A stretch of 64,000 nucleotides of DNA from Diospyros lotus (lineage: Eukaryota > Streptophyta > Magnoliopsida > Ericales > Ebenaceae): assembly GCF_014633365.1 (NCBI RefSeq), contig NC_068348.1, positions 17,998,311 through 18,062,310 on the forward strand, written 5' to 3'. The notes under the pieces were generated by a model, which did not search any database, was not told the origin of the DNA, and was given only the letters and a program-made list of their open reading frames with translations. Both the position numbers and the translations under genes were made by a program. The number at the start of each line of letters is the position of its first letter. Within the stretch, counting starts at the first letter, position 1. Positions 34,290 to 46,220 of this stretch are shown here, piece after piece.

Positions 34290-35482
34290 ACCAGAAGACA
34301 AATTGGAAGCATGTTGGCTGCAAGCTCGAGCAGCTCGATATTGCATCTATGATGATAAACTGTACAGGAGGAGATTCTCAGCCCCACTCCTGAGGTGCAT
34401 TAACGGCACCGACTGCCAGAGCGTGTTGGGGGAGATTCACGCAAACCACTGCGGTAATCATGTGGGGGCATTTTTACTGGCATAAAAGGCATTTCGACAA
34501 GGGTTTTATTGGTCCTCCATAAAGTAAGATGCCGTAGAAATAGTCAAAAAATGCAAGAAATGTTAAAGATTCTCCAAGATTCCGCAAGTTCTGCCAGCCT
34601 ACTTATAGCAGATGAGCAGCCCATAGCCCTTTGCTATTTGGTGCATGGACCTAATCGGGCCACTCTCAATAGCCTGTGGAGGGTGCAAATATGCCATAGT
34701 GGCAGTTGACTACTTCACCAAATAGGCAGAAGCCAAAGAGCTCGCATAGATCACCAGCTCGAAGGTACAAACATTTACATGGGATAATATCATCTGCAGG
34801 TTTGGAGTTCCACAACAAATAATAACGGACAATGGGACCCAATTCATCAGTGAGCAATTTGTCCAATTTTACGAGTTAATGGGGATCCCAAAAAGTTTCA
34901 CCGCCGTGGACCACCCCTAAGCCAATGGGTAGGTTGAAGCTGTTAACAAAATAATCAAGCAAATCCTGAAAACAAAGCTTGAAGCTAGAAATGGGGCTTG
35001 GGTAGATGAATTGCAAATAGTGCTCTGGGCCTATCGAACGACAGCTCGGAGCAGCACATGAGAAACCCCATTCTCAATGGTGTACGGATCCGAGGCTATG
35101 ATACCAGCAGAGAACGATCTAACTAGCCACTGGAGGGCCACCTTCGATTCCAAGGACAATGTTGAGTTGTTGGTAACGAACCTCGACTTACTTGAGGAAG
35201 CAAGGGATGTAGCTCGCATGAGGTCGCCATCTATCAACAAAGGGTGGCACGGTACTACAATAGAAAGGTTCGAATCCGACAGTACAATGTCGGAGGTCTA
35301 GTACTGCGCCTGATACTCCCAAGAGCTCGATGATGAGCGATGACACCCTAGGCCCTAACTGGGAAAGTCCATTTATCATCAAGGAGAATCTAGGTAACGG
35401 ATCATATCATCTGGCAAACATGGACGGGATTCTTCTCCTGCGAGCTTGGAACGCGAAACACCTTCGTCCTTACTTACAATAG
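34290..35482 (+). pseudogene. Integrase of the Tat-like element
   Basis: Zinc-binding part: H-x3-H at about 34432-34450 (GEIHANHCGNH) and C-x2-C at about 34550-34560. The catalytic core has MDLIGP (about 34646), IITDNGTQF (about 34821-34848) and ANG then VEAVNK (about 34922-34945) around the third acidic residue. RTTARSST and MVYGSEAMIPAE (about 35070-35110) and AWNAKHLRPYLQ (about 35442-35478) close the polyprotein. At least five stop codons interrupt it. Confidence 0.85.
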
Positions 35483-36700
35483 ATGTAATTGTTCCGACCT
35501 ATGTTCCAAATTTTCTTGATCGCAATTTACTTGCATAATTCTTATTGGGGTTTACAAGTCTTTATGCATCACGCTTTATCGAATGTAATATCTCTGAAAT
35601 GAGGGGTCGTGAAACCATGTTTTACGAGCTGAAACCCATTTGATTTGGCCATCGTGCTATGGTTTATGGTTTAACTGAGCATCCGCCTTGGTACGCCCCT
35701 CAGGTTGTGGTTTGCGAGCTAAGAACCATTCATCTTGGCTTAATGTCATGGTTTGGAACCTACCGAGCAACCACTTCCAAAAATGATTTCAAGTCAGGGT
35801 TCACTAGCTAAGGTCCTTTTATCTTGCCTCAAGTCATGGCTTGGGACCCACCTGAGTGTCCCCTCTCAGTTCAATTAAAACATGTAAAATCCATTGTGTG
35901 TTACCTGAGGTTGTAATACGGTGTGCTTGGACACATAGCTTGGTAATGTTAGTCAATAAAATAACAACCCATGGTATGTTAGCTGGGGTCACCCTATGAT
36001 CCACTTGAACATATAACTTGGCGATACAAGTTAGAGTTTCATTAGTTGGGGTCCTTTTATCTTGGTTTAAGCCATGGTTTGCGACTTGCCTGGGTGTTCA
36101 CTCCCGATTTGTTAAACTTGTCAGAAGCCACGGTATGTTAGCTTAGATCACAACACAATCACATATCTTGGCAAACTTTTCATCATGACCCGCATGTTAT
36201 CTAGTTAAAATGTGTTAGTTGAGGTCTGTCTTAATTTATCTAAGTAAGAATATTCACAACGTATCAGACATGCATCTTGATCATCAGTTATCATGTTCAT
36301 CAATCACGAGTTGCTCAGCCACGGTACGTTAGCTGAGACACGGTACGTTAGCTAAGACAGCAAGGCGGTCTGCCTGGACATATATCTCGACAAGGTTTTC
36401 ATTACTTTGTCAAGACATGCTGGCAAAGGATTGCCTTAATTTGCCTAAGTATGACTCTTCGCGACCCACATGACACATATTGATTATTGATTATTATGAC
36501 TATTGTTGATGAACTATTTCAAGCTTGTTAAATCTGCGAGCTGGGAATTCTTTGGGTTTATCTGGACTTATGTCCGGACGATTCATTCTCAAGTAATATT
36601 CCTAAAGGCTTCTTCCAAAGTTATATTTTTAGACCTACTCTAATACGCAGAAATCTTTTCTTTTTTCGAAGACTCATATCAAATTATATGCGCGGAAAAA
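35483..36700 (+). repeat. Repetitive spacer of the Tat-like element
   Basis: Non-coding. It is built of diverged short repeats with phrases such as CATGGTTTGCGAGCTAAG, ACGGTACGTTAGCTGAGAC (twice in a row at about 36319-36355), TTTGCCTAAGTATGA and ACATATCTTGGCAA. Such spacers between integrase and the 3' LTR are usual in this lineage. Confidence 0.6.
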
Positions 36701-37123
36701 CACTGAATTTCATTAAACAGATACTTCTATTACAAAATATGAAAAGTATGTTTGAATTACAAAAAAAAAGCGAAGCCTAGCTAGAAGGAGCGGGAGCAGT
36801 AGCCTCAACAGGCTGAACCTCGATAGCTCTGGATGGCTGGACATCGTTGTTAGCAGTTGGTGTAGCGACCTCTGATAAATCAAGTGGGGTGGCAGCCTCG
36901 ACGTCCTCAGCGGCCTCAATTGCGTATCGTGTCACCTCCTCTACGGCCAACGACCTGCGCACCAAAAAAGGAGAAATCGATCTCAGGGTGGTTTAGCCAA
37001 AGAGTGTACAGAAATGTCGAACAAGTGTCAGACTTGACCTCTTTACGTACTGAGTCCATCCGAGCTCCCACCTCCGCCTTGATATCATCAATGGTCCTTT
37101 TTGCCATCTCCTCGCACCGGACG

Positions 37124-40041
37124 TGTAACGTCCCGCCTCCCGAAGCCCCCGCTAGCATAGAGAATCCATGAGAGGGTCATTACTAAAATGATACCGAACA
37201 ATAACACAACTACAACTCACACACAACCCTTATTAAAATTATAATCTTTCTTTATTATAACATCTCATAATCATCTTTACAAAATCATTCGCCACTTGGG
37301 CCCACCTAGGCTTACATAATATACGTCAATCTAACGATATCTTTTAAATCTCATAGTATCTCATGTCTGTTCTTGAATAAACATTCTGACCGTGAGCCCA
37401 CTTGACTTACATAACATTTTTCTAACTCAAAATTATAAAACATTAACCTTAACAAAGGCACAATGACACCCAAGATCTAGTTTCGAGAGAGCTCTGTATT
37501 AGCTACCATGACACGACGGCCTGAACCCAAATCCCGCAGAACGTACCTGGTGTCTCAGGCATTTCTCTTACCTGGAATGATGGAAAGCAAACGTGAGTCG
37601 CGAGACTTAGCAAGCTCATGAAAGAAAGGCTATAGGTTTAGGATATGACTCTTCCCATGACACCCATGCACTTCATGCCAAGGCAACGTTATGTTATGCC
37701 ATGCCCAATACCTGCCTTACTTCTAGATGCATAAACATATAATAAATTTCACATAAACGGTCCTTGGTCCCACATAAAACACACACTGGCACCCAAGTCC
37801 ACACACAAACCTGTTAGCAGTCTTTTATAAGCTACCTCCATACCATTTCCCTTACATGTCCATTCCTGTCGTTCAAATCATAATCTGTTGCCGTGGGTCT
37901 CACCCCAAGGTCTTTATGTTGCCGTGGGTCTCACCCCAAGGTCTTTATGTTGCCGTGCGTCTCATCCCAAGGTCTTTAGGTCATCGTGGGTCTCACCCCA
38001 GGGTCTTATCGTGGACCACGCCGCCGTGGGTCTCACCCCAAGGTCTTACCATGGCCACGTTGTGGACCACGTCGCCGTGGTCTCACCCCAAGGTCTTACC
38101 GTGAGTCACGCCTACCACCCCTACTAATCACCTATAACCACACATTCTCACCATGCAGTGTAACAATTAAGTAATGCAGCGACTTTTGTAGCATAAACGT
38201 GGTGACAAGGCCCCCATAAACCAAGCATCAGGCCATGCTACGCCCATACATAAGAATTCACACATGCGAAATGCCTCTAAATGCACCGGCTCACCTAGAG
38301 AACCCAGGTTAGCTCTTAGACCAACTGGGTCATCCAAATGCTCACACACCCCATCACACACAAAACATGTCCCAATAGTGAATGCAACCCAAGACCTATG
38401 TAGCACACACATCATGATATGCACAAACCAATGCGGGAATCTAGCTGTACCAACTCTTCTGGCCCGTTTAGCGCTTATCGTAACAGTCGATGACTGGTGC
38501 CCATACATCCAGCCATCAACTGCCACGACCTATGGTCGGCAGTCAGTGGTTTTGTACCCCATACCCTTAAGACACACTTAAACAACATTAAACTCAATCT
38601 CTTAAGCTCAACATTTCTCACACTTATGTCATTCATGTTCTCGTCTCTTCTCATACACAGAAAACCATCTCCATATTCAAAACAATTTATTAACATAACC
38701 TCATTAAACCATAATCAACTCTTCTAAGAACCTAGCCCCAATGGGTTCGGGATCATTCCCAAGGGAAGCTGAGCGATACGAGGCTCCGTGACGGTCGAAA
38801 TGAACGACACTATAACATCATTATTTAACTCAATCCATTAACAATAAACCGATTAATAAAATATAAGTCATAAAGTGGTTACTACGTGAATTATTGTTAT
38901 TAATGCGTAGAACCGAGTCACAATGAGGGAGTGTTTAAAATATGAAAAATAACGAAGACTCTTGCAGGAAATGAAGAACATGAGGAGAGGGTTAGGATCT
39001 TGCCAAAAATCGATTGATTCTTGTCTCTTTTGTGCTCTCGGTATGAAGTAAAACGTTCTATATAAAATAACAAGATAATGATTCAAATTAATTAAATTTA
39101 ACTTTATAATCAACATAATGCACCTGTATAAATTCTATAACTTAAACATATAACATTTATGCTAATTTTACTCACTTATCAAAATATTTTTAGATACCAA
39201 ATAGCCTCAAAATCACTTATTTTCTTCAATTTTTTTTCTCTTTTCTTCCATTCCTTCACTGTCGTGCGCATCCTTTTTCTTCTCCAATTCTTCTCTTATT
39301 TCTCTCCCTCTTTTTCTCTTTGTTTTGGTAGCAAAACGGCCAAAATTGGCCATATATATGAAGCAAAACGGGCTAGCTTGAGCAGCAAGGCGAATGGGCG
39401 GCCCAGAGGCCGCCACCTGGCACGGTCAGTGGCTGTCGCGCAGCTACCTTTCCTCTCCCGAAACGACCTTTACTCCCCCGAAACGAAGTCGTTTCGGGGG
39501 TCTCTATGCTGAAAAATTCAGCAAAATCCCCCCTAGCGCGCGCTTGCTCCTTCTTGGACTCGATCCAGCGCCTCACGGGTGCACCTGCGCACACACAACC
39601 ACTGGGGTGGCCGCTTCCTTCACCTATTATATGCGGCCCATTAATTTTATAGGGAACCCAAGACAGGTTCCAAAATTTGCATATAAACACTTTCACTCCA
39701 AATTTTCAGAAAATCCACTAAATTAATTTATTTACCATTTCCAAAAATAATCCTAAATAATTTAATTAAATACCTAAATTTCCTATTTCCTCAAAATTAT
39801 ATAAATAAACACTTTTCTTAAATCTCCAAATACCCAAATAAATTAATATTTTCTTTTAACCCACAAATAAATTATCGCATTCTCATACATCCTCAAATAA
39901 TTTAATTAATCACCTTTAATTCCTTATTTTTCTCAAAACCACATAAATAAATACTTCATCTTAAATTACCAAATATTCAATAAAGTTCTCAACCACCGGT
40001 TTGAACAATTATTATTTATTTTCAAATTTCAGGATATTATA
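37124..40041. mobile_element. Nested solo LTR, 2.9 kb, chromovirus-like, target duplication GGACG
   Basis: Begins TGTAACGTCCCGCC and ends GGATATTATA. It is flanked on both sides by GGACG (37119-37123 and 40042-40046), the 5-bp duplication of an LTR-element integrase. No gag or pol lies inside, so it is what remains after recombination between two LTRs. TGTAACG...GTTACA-type ends (here decayed to TTATA) and great length fit Tekay/Del-type chromoviruses. It contains a 31-bp tandem array (37891-38108), and a related LTR piece lies at 47903-48775. Confidence 0.85.
37891..38108 (+). repeat. 31-bp tandem repeat inside the solo LTR, about 6 units
   Basis: The unit begins CCGTGGGTCTCACCCCAAGG followed by TCTTTATGTTG. 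The first two units are identical; the later ones grow to about 39-51 bp by adding GTGGACCACG segments. The array explains the repeated SHPK/VSPQG peptide pattern in all three frames, which is not a gene. Confidence 0.85.
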
Positions 40042-42785
40042 GGACGGCTCGATCGTCAGCCTGCTTCCACTTTGCCTTGGCCGCTTTTAGCTTGTCTTGG
40101 GTTTGCCGCAAACCCTTATTGGCTTTATTCAGCTCGCCAGTGAGCTTTGAGTTGGCAGACTCCCACATATTCTTTGATCGGCGAGACTCTTCATCGAGGT
40201 CTTTGTTTTTCTGCATCGCCTCCCTCAGATGCGTCTCGGAGCCCTCGACCTCATTTTGGGCGAAAGGAGCCCGGCCTCTAAAGCTTTCTTCTCCCCCTCG
40301 AGCTTTGTGAGCTCAGCTTGGAAAGATGTGTTCACCGCGTCTAACTGCGCATCAAAATCCAAGTGCTGCTGTTTAAGCTTCATGGAGGCGAGAGAACGTT
40401 GTGGAAAAAGAAAAGTTAGCTCAAGAAAAAGGCGAGCAAGGAAATTGAGATACGAAAAAGAATAACTTACCATTAAGCTGTGGCAAGCCATGTAATCGTA
40501 GAAAGCGACCCCTTTCAACCTCATATCATCTAGGGGCTTTGCAACTGCACCTAGGAGGGTAGGTATGGAGTCCAGAAGAGGGCCGAAAAAGATCCCTCCT
40601 AGTAGTCTTCCAAGGCTGGCTCCCATTCGGGAACCTTAGCCTTTTTCCTTCTATCGTCCTTCTGTTGCGAAGGCTGGTCGGGTCTCCTTTTCGAGCCCGC
40701 AGTAGGGACATTCTGAACCTCATTCGCGACCTTTTTCCTACGACCTTCGCTCGTACCGCGATCCTGAGAGGCGGAAGCTCGTTGCCCTGATTATTATGGG
40801 GGGCACTGTTGTTGTGTTTGCGGAAGATGGAGGCGTTGCCTTGGTTCTTGTTGTTGTTGGCTATGTTTTTGTTGCTGGGGTTGTTGTGGGTGTTTTTGCT
40901 GTTGAGACTATGACTGTGGCCGCGACTGCTTCGACCTCCCACCCTGCGAACTCGAGCTCGAGGTTGCAGATGAAGTGGCACCAGATTTGGCCCTAGACCT
41001 TTTCGATTCGACAAGCTCAAAATCCACCATTTCTTCGGCTTGGCTGCTGGGCTCAGGCTCTTGGAAGGCGGACGGGAGGACCATTGCGCCCAGGACCACG
41101 ATGTGGTTCCCCTTTATAACCTCGGTGTCAAAGGGTGGAGCAAGCTCGTGATTCCTGAGTAGCTCGTCGGTTATCTCAAAGTTCTTCGAGCCCAAGCCCG
41201 CAGTAACGAGCTTATCAAAAACGTCGGTCTCTTCGGTTGGTAGGAGTGGTTTCCCACCTCCTAGGTCTGCATGGCAAAGCTAAATGTTAGAAACATAAGG
41301 CGAAACAAAGCGACCTAGGCTAACTAACGTGCCTTTACCTGGAGTAAGCACGAAGCTAAAGTTTTTGAGCAACGAAAGCGAAGGGCGGGTGACAAAGAAC
41401 CAATTGGACTTATAGTCGCCCATGTTGGATTTTCCCTTTGCCTTACCTTGAGGAAGAACGGCTTTGTATTACAAAGGACGAGCTGCCAAGTAATATAGCC
41501 CATCCTTGGCATTCTTAAAAGAAAAGAGAAATCTAACTAATTTTGGGCATATGAATTCGATGTCAATGTAAAATGTCCGAGTTTGACATCGTTCAGAACG
41601 AAAAGAAGGTATGGAGCTACAGGAAACCTAAAACTAGACTCAAGGTGTTAGGGGCTAATGGCTATGAAGTTAGATGGTGGATAGGCTGCGTGAGAGCTCG
41701 AAGCAAGGATATATACAAGGCAGTTCCTGGAGAGACGAAACTCCGGAATACAAGACGTCACCTCGTGATGTTTGGCATTGGATGGAAGTCGTTTGAAAAC
41801 CTCGCGCCCCGTACTTCCATCAGCGACCTAATCTTGGACCTTTAGTTTGGCACCAGAAAAAGTTACGTCAACGAGCTCCTGACATCGCGAGCTCGTGCCT
41901 TCAAAATCTTGGCCCTCCATGACAAGGCAATCTTCGGAGTGTGAGGTATCGTTTTCTCCTATGATATGGTTCCAGCGCTTTTGACCTGAATTTTCGCGGA
42001 TATGGTCGGACATCAAAGGGAAAGAAAGAACAGTCAGGTCGCAGGTAGCGAACGAGATCTCAAAAAACTAGAAAAGCCCTAAAAATATCCCTTATTTTTT
42101 AGGCCACACGCTTTGCAACAGGGTGCCGCCTTAGGCGGATGGGCTACAACCACAAGCCTGGTATTCCATAGAAGACTAATCCTAAGGTCATTGTGCCCAA
42201 AGGCTCGGTAGATGCCAAACCAACCGATTCGAGTTGCTCCCCCAGAAAAATGAAGGCGACACCAGCAGTTTAGGGAAGACCAGAGGAACCACCGATGGCT
42301 AACTGACGATGAACGGCCTCACAAAAGAAAATAAAGAAAGTCACGACAAACTTACCAATCACTGAGCCTGTCGTCTGTATGGAAACTCAGAGCAAGCCTC
42401 AAACGGAAATGGTTGGCGTTTGAAAGCACAGTAGCGATGAAAGTCTCGAGAGAAGAAGGCAAAAGCAAGAAGGGATTTCGAAATAGCGTGAAAGAGGGAA
42501 AATGGAGACACCCCCTGCTATTTATACCTCTAGCCCGATCAATCCTAGTCGTCGGATCGAAAAATGACTTATCGCATGCTCCATATCCAACGACCGCACG
42601 ATAGCTTATGGGTCCCACAGGCATAATCATGTAGAGTAATAGGGGAACGTGAGCAATAAATGCATCGCAGACAAGGCGTGCTGCATGAATCAATGAGATT
42701 TGAAACGATTGGGCAGAAGTTTGAAAGGTAGAATAATAGTTGGAATAATTGGCACGTGTCAACTCCCAGTCCGAAGGTCGCACTG

Positions 42786-42801
42786 CGAGCTTAGGGGCTT
42801 G
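42786..42801 (+). other. Polypurine tract of the Tat-like element
   Basis: GCGAGCTTAGGGGCTT directly precedes the 3' LTR. AGGGGCTT-type tracts prime plus-strand synthesis in this lineage. Confidence 0.65.
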
Positions 42802-43445
42802 TGTTATGTGTATTTTCTGCACCGCTTCTTATGGGCCGTCCAGAACGCCTAAAAGCCTAAGAGATCTAAGTGAACTCATCAAAGGGAGCTCATACACCAC
42901 CAAAATTTGAAGCTCATAAAGCGAGCTTCCAGCAAAGCTCCTAGCGAGCTCTCAGCAATCGACCTAACGAGCTCTTAATAAAACCCTCAGTTCGCTGGAC
43001 CATCCAGATCGTTGGCCTAAAACCTCTAGCTTGCATAAATGGCAAAGCTACTGAAAAGCCAGGGGTAGGGTCTATTTACTTTATCTGCAACAGCTCATGC
43101 TCCTCGTAATGAGGATTCCGCTTTCGGTTTTGTACAAATAATAAGGACTGTTTGTCCCCCATTATATCATCTTTATATTTTTATATGTTATCCAAATTGT
43201 AAAGGCCTCTCATTATAAATAAGAGTCAAAAACATCATAAGGGGGGCAAGGAGAATAATCAAACACCGTCATTCTGAAAGAATAATCAAAGTACGTTCGT
43301 GGAGTAGGCATCGTTCTAGCCGAACCACGTGAAAATAGCTTGTGTTTACTCACATCTGGGATCCTTGTTTTCTTCTTCTTGGCATTTCGAACTCACTCAC
43401 TGCGGTCCAAAATGAATCACGGTCGGATGAAATCGAACGTCGAAA
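42802..43445 (+). mobile_element. 3' LTR of the Tat-like element (about 644 bp)
   Basis: Aligned to the 5' LTR from TGTTATGTG to GAAATCGAACGTCGA. It has about 55 bp more (TTGTACAAATAATAAGGACT, 43131 onward) and lacks the short duplicated GAGCTTCTGG segment. The same TATA box is seen (CATTATAAATAAGAG, about 43211-43225). Confidence 0.85.
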
Positions 43446-44201
43446 AATACGATTAGTAGACTCTAATAATAAAAAGCTATGACTTTTGAAAGAAAACTAT
43501 GCTATTGAAAACTATGATAAAAAATTATGCTATTAAAATTATTTGTGTAAAATAACTTTTATATCTTACTTTTTCTCACTCTATATCATAATTAATAAAC
43601 ACTATATAGTAAATGTGGTGGTGGGTAATCACTAAAGGCCACTTATTTTACTACTCTATCCCCATATCCATACCCCCCCCACACACACATGTATATATAT
43701 ATATATATTTACGTCACTTTTCATCATTGCTATACATGCTACCTTCCAGAAGTTCAATTTGGAGGATGGTTACGCTTATCGGTCTATTATAGAGAAAATA
43801 TCATGAATGAATTATCCAAAATGAGCATCCTCTCAACGTTTACTAAGTAAATATCCCATCCCATCCCAAACAAGCCTTGCCAAAAAGGCCCAAAACTGCA
43901 TTAAAATGCAACAAACAAACCATAACCCACCCATTAATTTAAACACACACTACTCGCATTCGTACCCCAATAGCAGGAACAAATTATATTAACCTTTCCT
44001 ATAATCACGTTTAAGTTTTAAATTTATAAATTAATTAAGTTGCATATAATGTGTAGATTTTCAGTGAAAACAAGAATAAATAATAATTATTATTATTATC
44101 AAACCATAAATCGTAACCATACCACCCATCCACAAGAGCCACAAATTAAGTAAATTTTTAATATTTAATTACCTAATGTTCAAATACATCTCATTATCGA
44201 T
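43446..44201. other. Gene-free, with one half of a duplicated 96-bp segment
   Basis: C-run and CA/TA microsatellite at about 43673-43711. The segment 43936-44031 recurs at 46668-46763. No gene. Confidence 0.45.
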
Positions 44202-44489
44202 CAAATACATATTTTAATTCATGTACTTCCACAGTTTTTTTATTTAAAAATTTAAATTTTTTGTTATTTCAATTGCATACGTGAACTATACAATTTCAAA
44301 TCAATTGCATTTTTAAATTTTTTGTTGTTTTTTAATTATACTTATAAACTATATAATTTTAAGTCAATTGCATATCTCAATAATTTTTATTCAGAACAAT
44401 GAATTTATGGATGTAATTAAAATAACAAAAAAATTGAATATTTAAATTAAAAAAAGACAAATATAAGAGTTAAAATATATATTTTGTCA
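44202..44489. mobile_element. AT-rich foldback (MITE-like), 288 bp
   Basis: The left end is CAAATACATATTTTAATTC. The right end, reversed, is CAAAATATATATTTTAACTC. The arms continue inward (TTTATTTAAAAATTTAAATT against the reverse of AATATTTAAATTAAAAAAAG, then GTTATTTCAATTGCAT against the reverse of ATGTAATTAAAATAAC). The segment at about 3150-3238 resembles one arm. Confidence 0.65.
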
Positions 44490-44639
44490 TCCAAAATTAC
44501 ATAAACGGTACAAGTGGATCATATTAAAAATGAGAGGGATCTTGTCAACATTAATCCTGCCATGGATACTCTAATAATGACAATTAAATGTTGAATCAAA
44601 TGCATTCTTCACTAGGGCAAGCAAGCGTTGAGAAATCAT

Positions 44640-45318
44640 TTGATTTTTACTCCTTCCTGGATCGTTCGGGCCTAACTTGACCCATCTCTCTCGGTCCAAC
44701 CTGGTCCTACGTTAGTCTGCTGTAACATCGTTACAGCCTTTACTGGATATCCATACGCCTGCCTCAGATCTCATCTTCATTAATGGCGAATCTTATCCAC
44801 ATTAATGGGGGTTCCATACCACCATGTCATCACCTGAGAACCTCTACTAGAGCTGGATTCTCAGTCCCATCACCTGTAGACGCACGACGCATGCATACAA
44901 GAGGATGTCTCCTCCTCCTATATCAACTAGCTCTTTCCAGATCCAATGTATGTTCTACCCTCTGACCTACTAATACAATGGTTTTTCCTTACTCTCTTAC
45001 TTACTCGAGTGTCGGAATGCTTGCAGGTGCCAGCTGCCCATTGGATTAATCTATTATCGGAGCCCGTGCCCGGCCGCTGCGACCCCGTCTCCAATCGATC
45101 CTTTGGTTAGGAAGGAACATCTAGTGCCCACTGTGGGGTTTGGTAAAACCTACCTACCCCATAATTTTATTGAGAGCCTTTCAAGCCAATCTCATCGTTG
45201 TACCATGGTGCGAACCAGAAGCGGCCCCCCCAAGAACCAAACTACGCCGACCGTCCCCTACAAATTCCAACTGTCATAGAAGTTCATCTCCAGACGATCC
45301 AGCAACTTCAAAACCAAG
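44640..45318 (+). mobile_element. Second Tat-like element: LTR end, primer-binding site, gag start
   Basis: The U5-like sequence ends near 45120. Then comes AGTGCCCACTGTGGGG (45122-45137), a decayed form of the TGGCGCCCACCGTGGGG site usual for plant Tat elements. ATG at 45206 reads MVRTRSGPPKNQT, a typical gag start. The frame is cut at 45319 by another element and picks up again at 46221. The left border is not resolved. Confidence 0.65.
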
Positions 45319-46220
45319 CTATGAAGCACGGAAACGGCTCGGAGGCGCCGTTTCGGCGTTTCCGAACCGTTTCCCGTTTCGGAAATAGGAAAAACGGCCC
45401 GAAACGTTTTTTGGGCCGTTTGTGTAATTTTTAAAAAATTTGGGCCGTTTCATAATTTTGAAAACTTGGCTGAAAACCCGTCTCCAATCGGAAACATGTT
45501 TCTGGTGATTGCTGCCCAACAGGCAACAACAGAGGCAAATCCTTAAAAATTGCTCTACCTCCTTCCTTTCTTCTTCTTCTTCTTCTTCTTCTTTCAGTTC
45601 GATTGCCTTCGGCCGTCGCCGCCATCTGCTTCTTCTAGTTCGATCGCCATCGCTAGTCACCGTCATCTTCTTGTTCCAGTTTGATCGCCCCTGCTGGTCG
45701 TCGCCGTATGCTTCTTCCAGTTCATCACAGTAGGTTTTGTAGCCCTCGTATTGGGCTGCAAGCGAAAGCTCAATACAGTTGCAGAGAGCTCTGCATTCTT
45801 CCTCTATTTTGGACGCTCTGCTCCACATAATTGAATATCTTTAATGCCATGTCAGAAGTAACCTTCCTGGATGTCAGACTGAGAGAGCAAACCAAGACTT
45901 TAAAGTGTTAATAGCCACAAAATATATTAACCTATGAGCCATTATTTTAATTAGTAAGTGATAATATTTTTTTAAAATATTATTGATTATTGGTTGAATG
46001 TATTGTGAATTTTATGTTTCTTTTTGTTTGAATTTATATTTATTATTTATGTTTGAATATTTTTTTTATATTAAAAATTATATTTATAAAAAAATTCTTA
46101 TATTTTTTAAATTTACAGTTTACGCCGCGTTTTCATTTCCTACTTTTTTAGAAAAATGTCGTTTTTACGTTTTCGTTTCCTATCGAAAACGTTTCCCGTT
46201 TCCATTTCCGTGCAACATAG
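45319..46220. mobile_element. Terminal-inverted-repeat element inserted in gag (about 0.9 kb)
   Basis: The ends are CTATGAAGCACGGAAACGG and, reversed, CTATGTTGCACGGAAATGG. Just inside each end are repeated CCGTTTC/GAAACGG motifs. The middle has a (CTT)n run (about 45570-45592) and a GC-rich TCGCC region. No transposase is seen. The target duplication is not clear, so the superfamily is undecided. Confidence 0.65.

Larger units (their letters stand above)
36777..42016 (-). pseudogene. Antisense reading frame of the Tat-like element, interrupted
   Basis: Read right to left, the pieces are: start MSDHIRENSGQKRW (42016), a Trp/Phe-rich part (about 41324-41512: GDYKSNWFFVT), an acidic and Ser-rich part (about 40908-41195), a Gln/Asn low-complexity part (about 40800-40920), ALDDMRLKGVAFYDYMA-like LDDMRLKGVAFYDYM (about 40480-40540), a coiled coil (about 40050-40390), then, beyond the nested solo LTR, EMAKRTIDDIKAEVGARMDS and LWLNHPEIDFSFFG (about 36985-37110), and an acidic tail (36777-36965). 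It resembles the plant putative gypsy-type transposon protein family (coiled coil plus a D-F-x-F-F-G end). Role unknown. Extra antisense frames are reported for Tat elements. Several stops make it inactive. Confidence 0.6.
29386..43445 (+). mobile_element. Ty3/gypsy retrotransposon, Tat-like, decayed, with nested solo LTR
   Basis: A complete-length but inactive element. From left to right: 5' LTR, gag, protease, reverse transcriptase, RNase H, a second RNase H, integrase, a long repetitive spacer, a reverse-strand frame, polypurine tract, 3' LTR. A second RNase H after the first, and an antisense frame before the 3' LTR, are known for the Tat lineage. Stops and frameshifts are scattered through gag and pol. 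Without the 2.9-kb nested solo LTR its length is about 11.1 kb. The LTRs differ by many substitutions and by two indels, so the insertion is old. Target duplications are not clear (AAACA left, AAAAT right). Confidence 0.9.

Noticed and set aside
37856..38174. Three overlapping frames with SHPK/VSPQG repeats
   Set aside because: Translation of a 31-bp tandem repeat in a solo LTR. Since 31 is not a multiple of 3, the same words appear in all frames.
42352..42822. 156-codon minus-strand frame at the 3' end of the Tat-like element
   Set aside because: No family match, and it overlaps the LTR border; it is probably leader sequence of the antisense unit rather than a protein gene.
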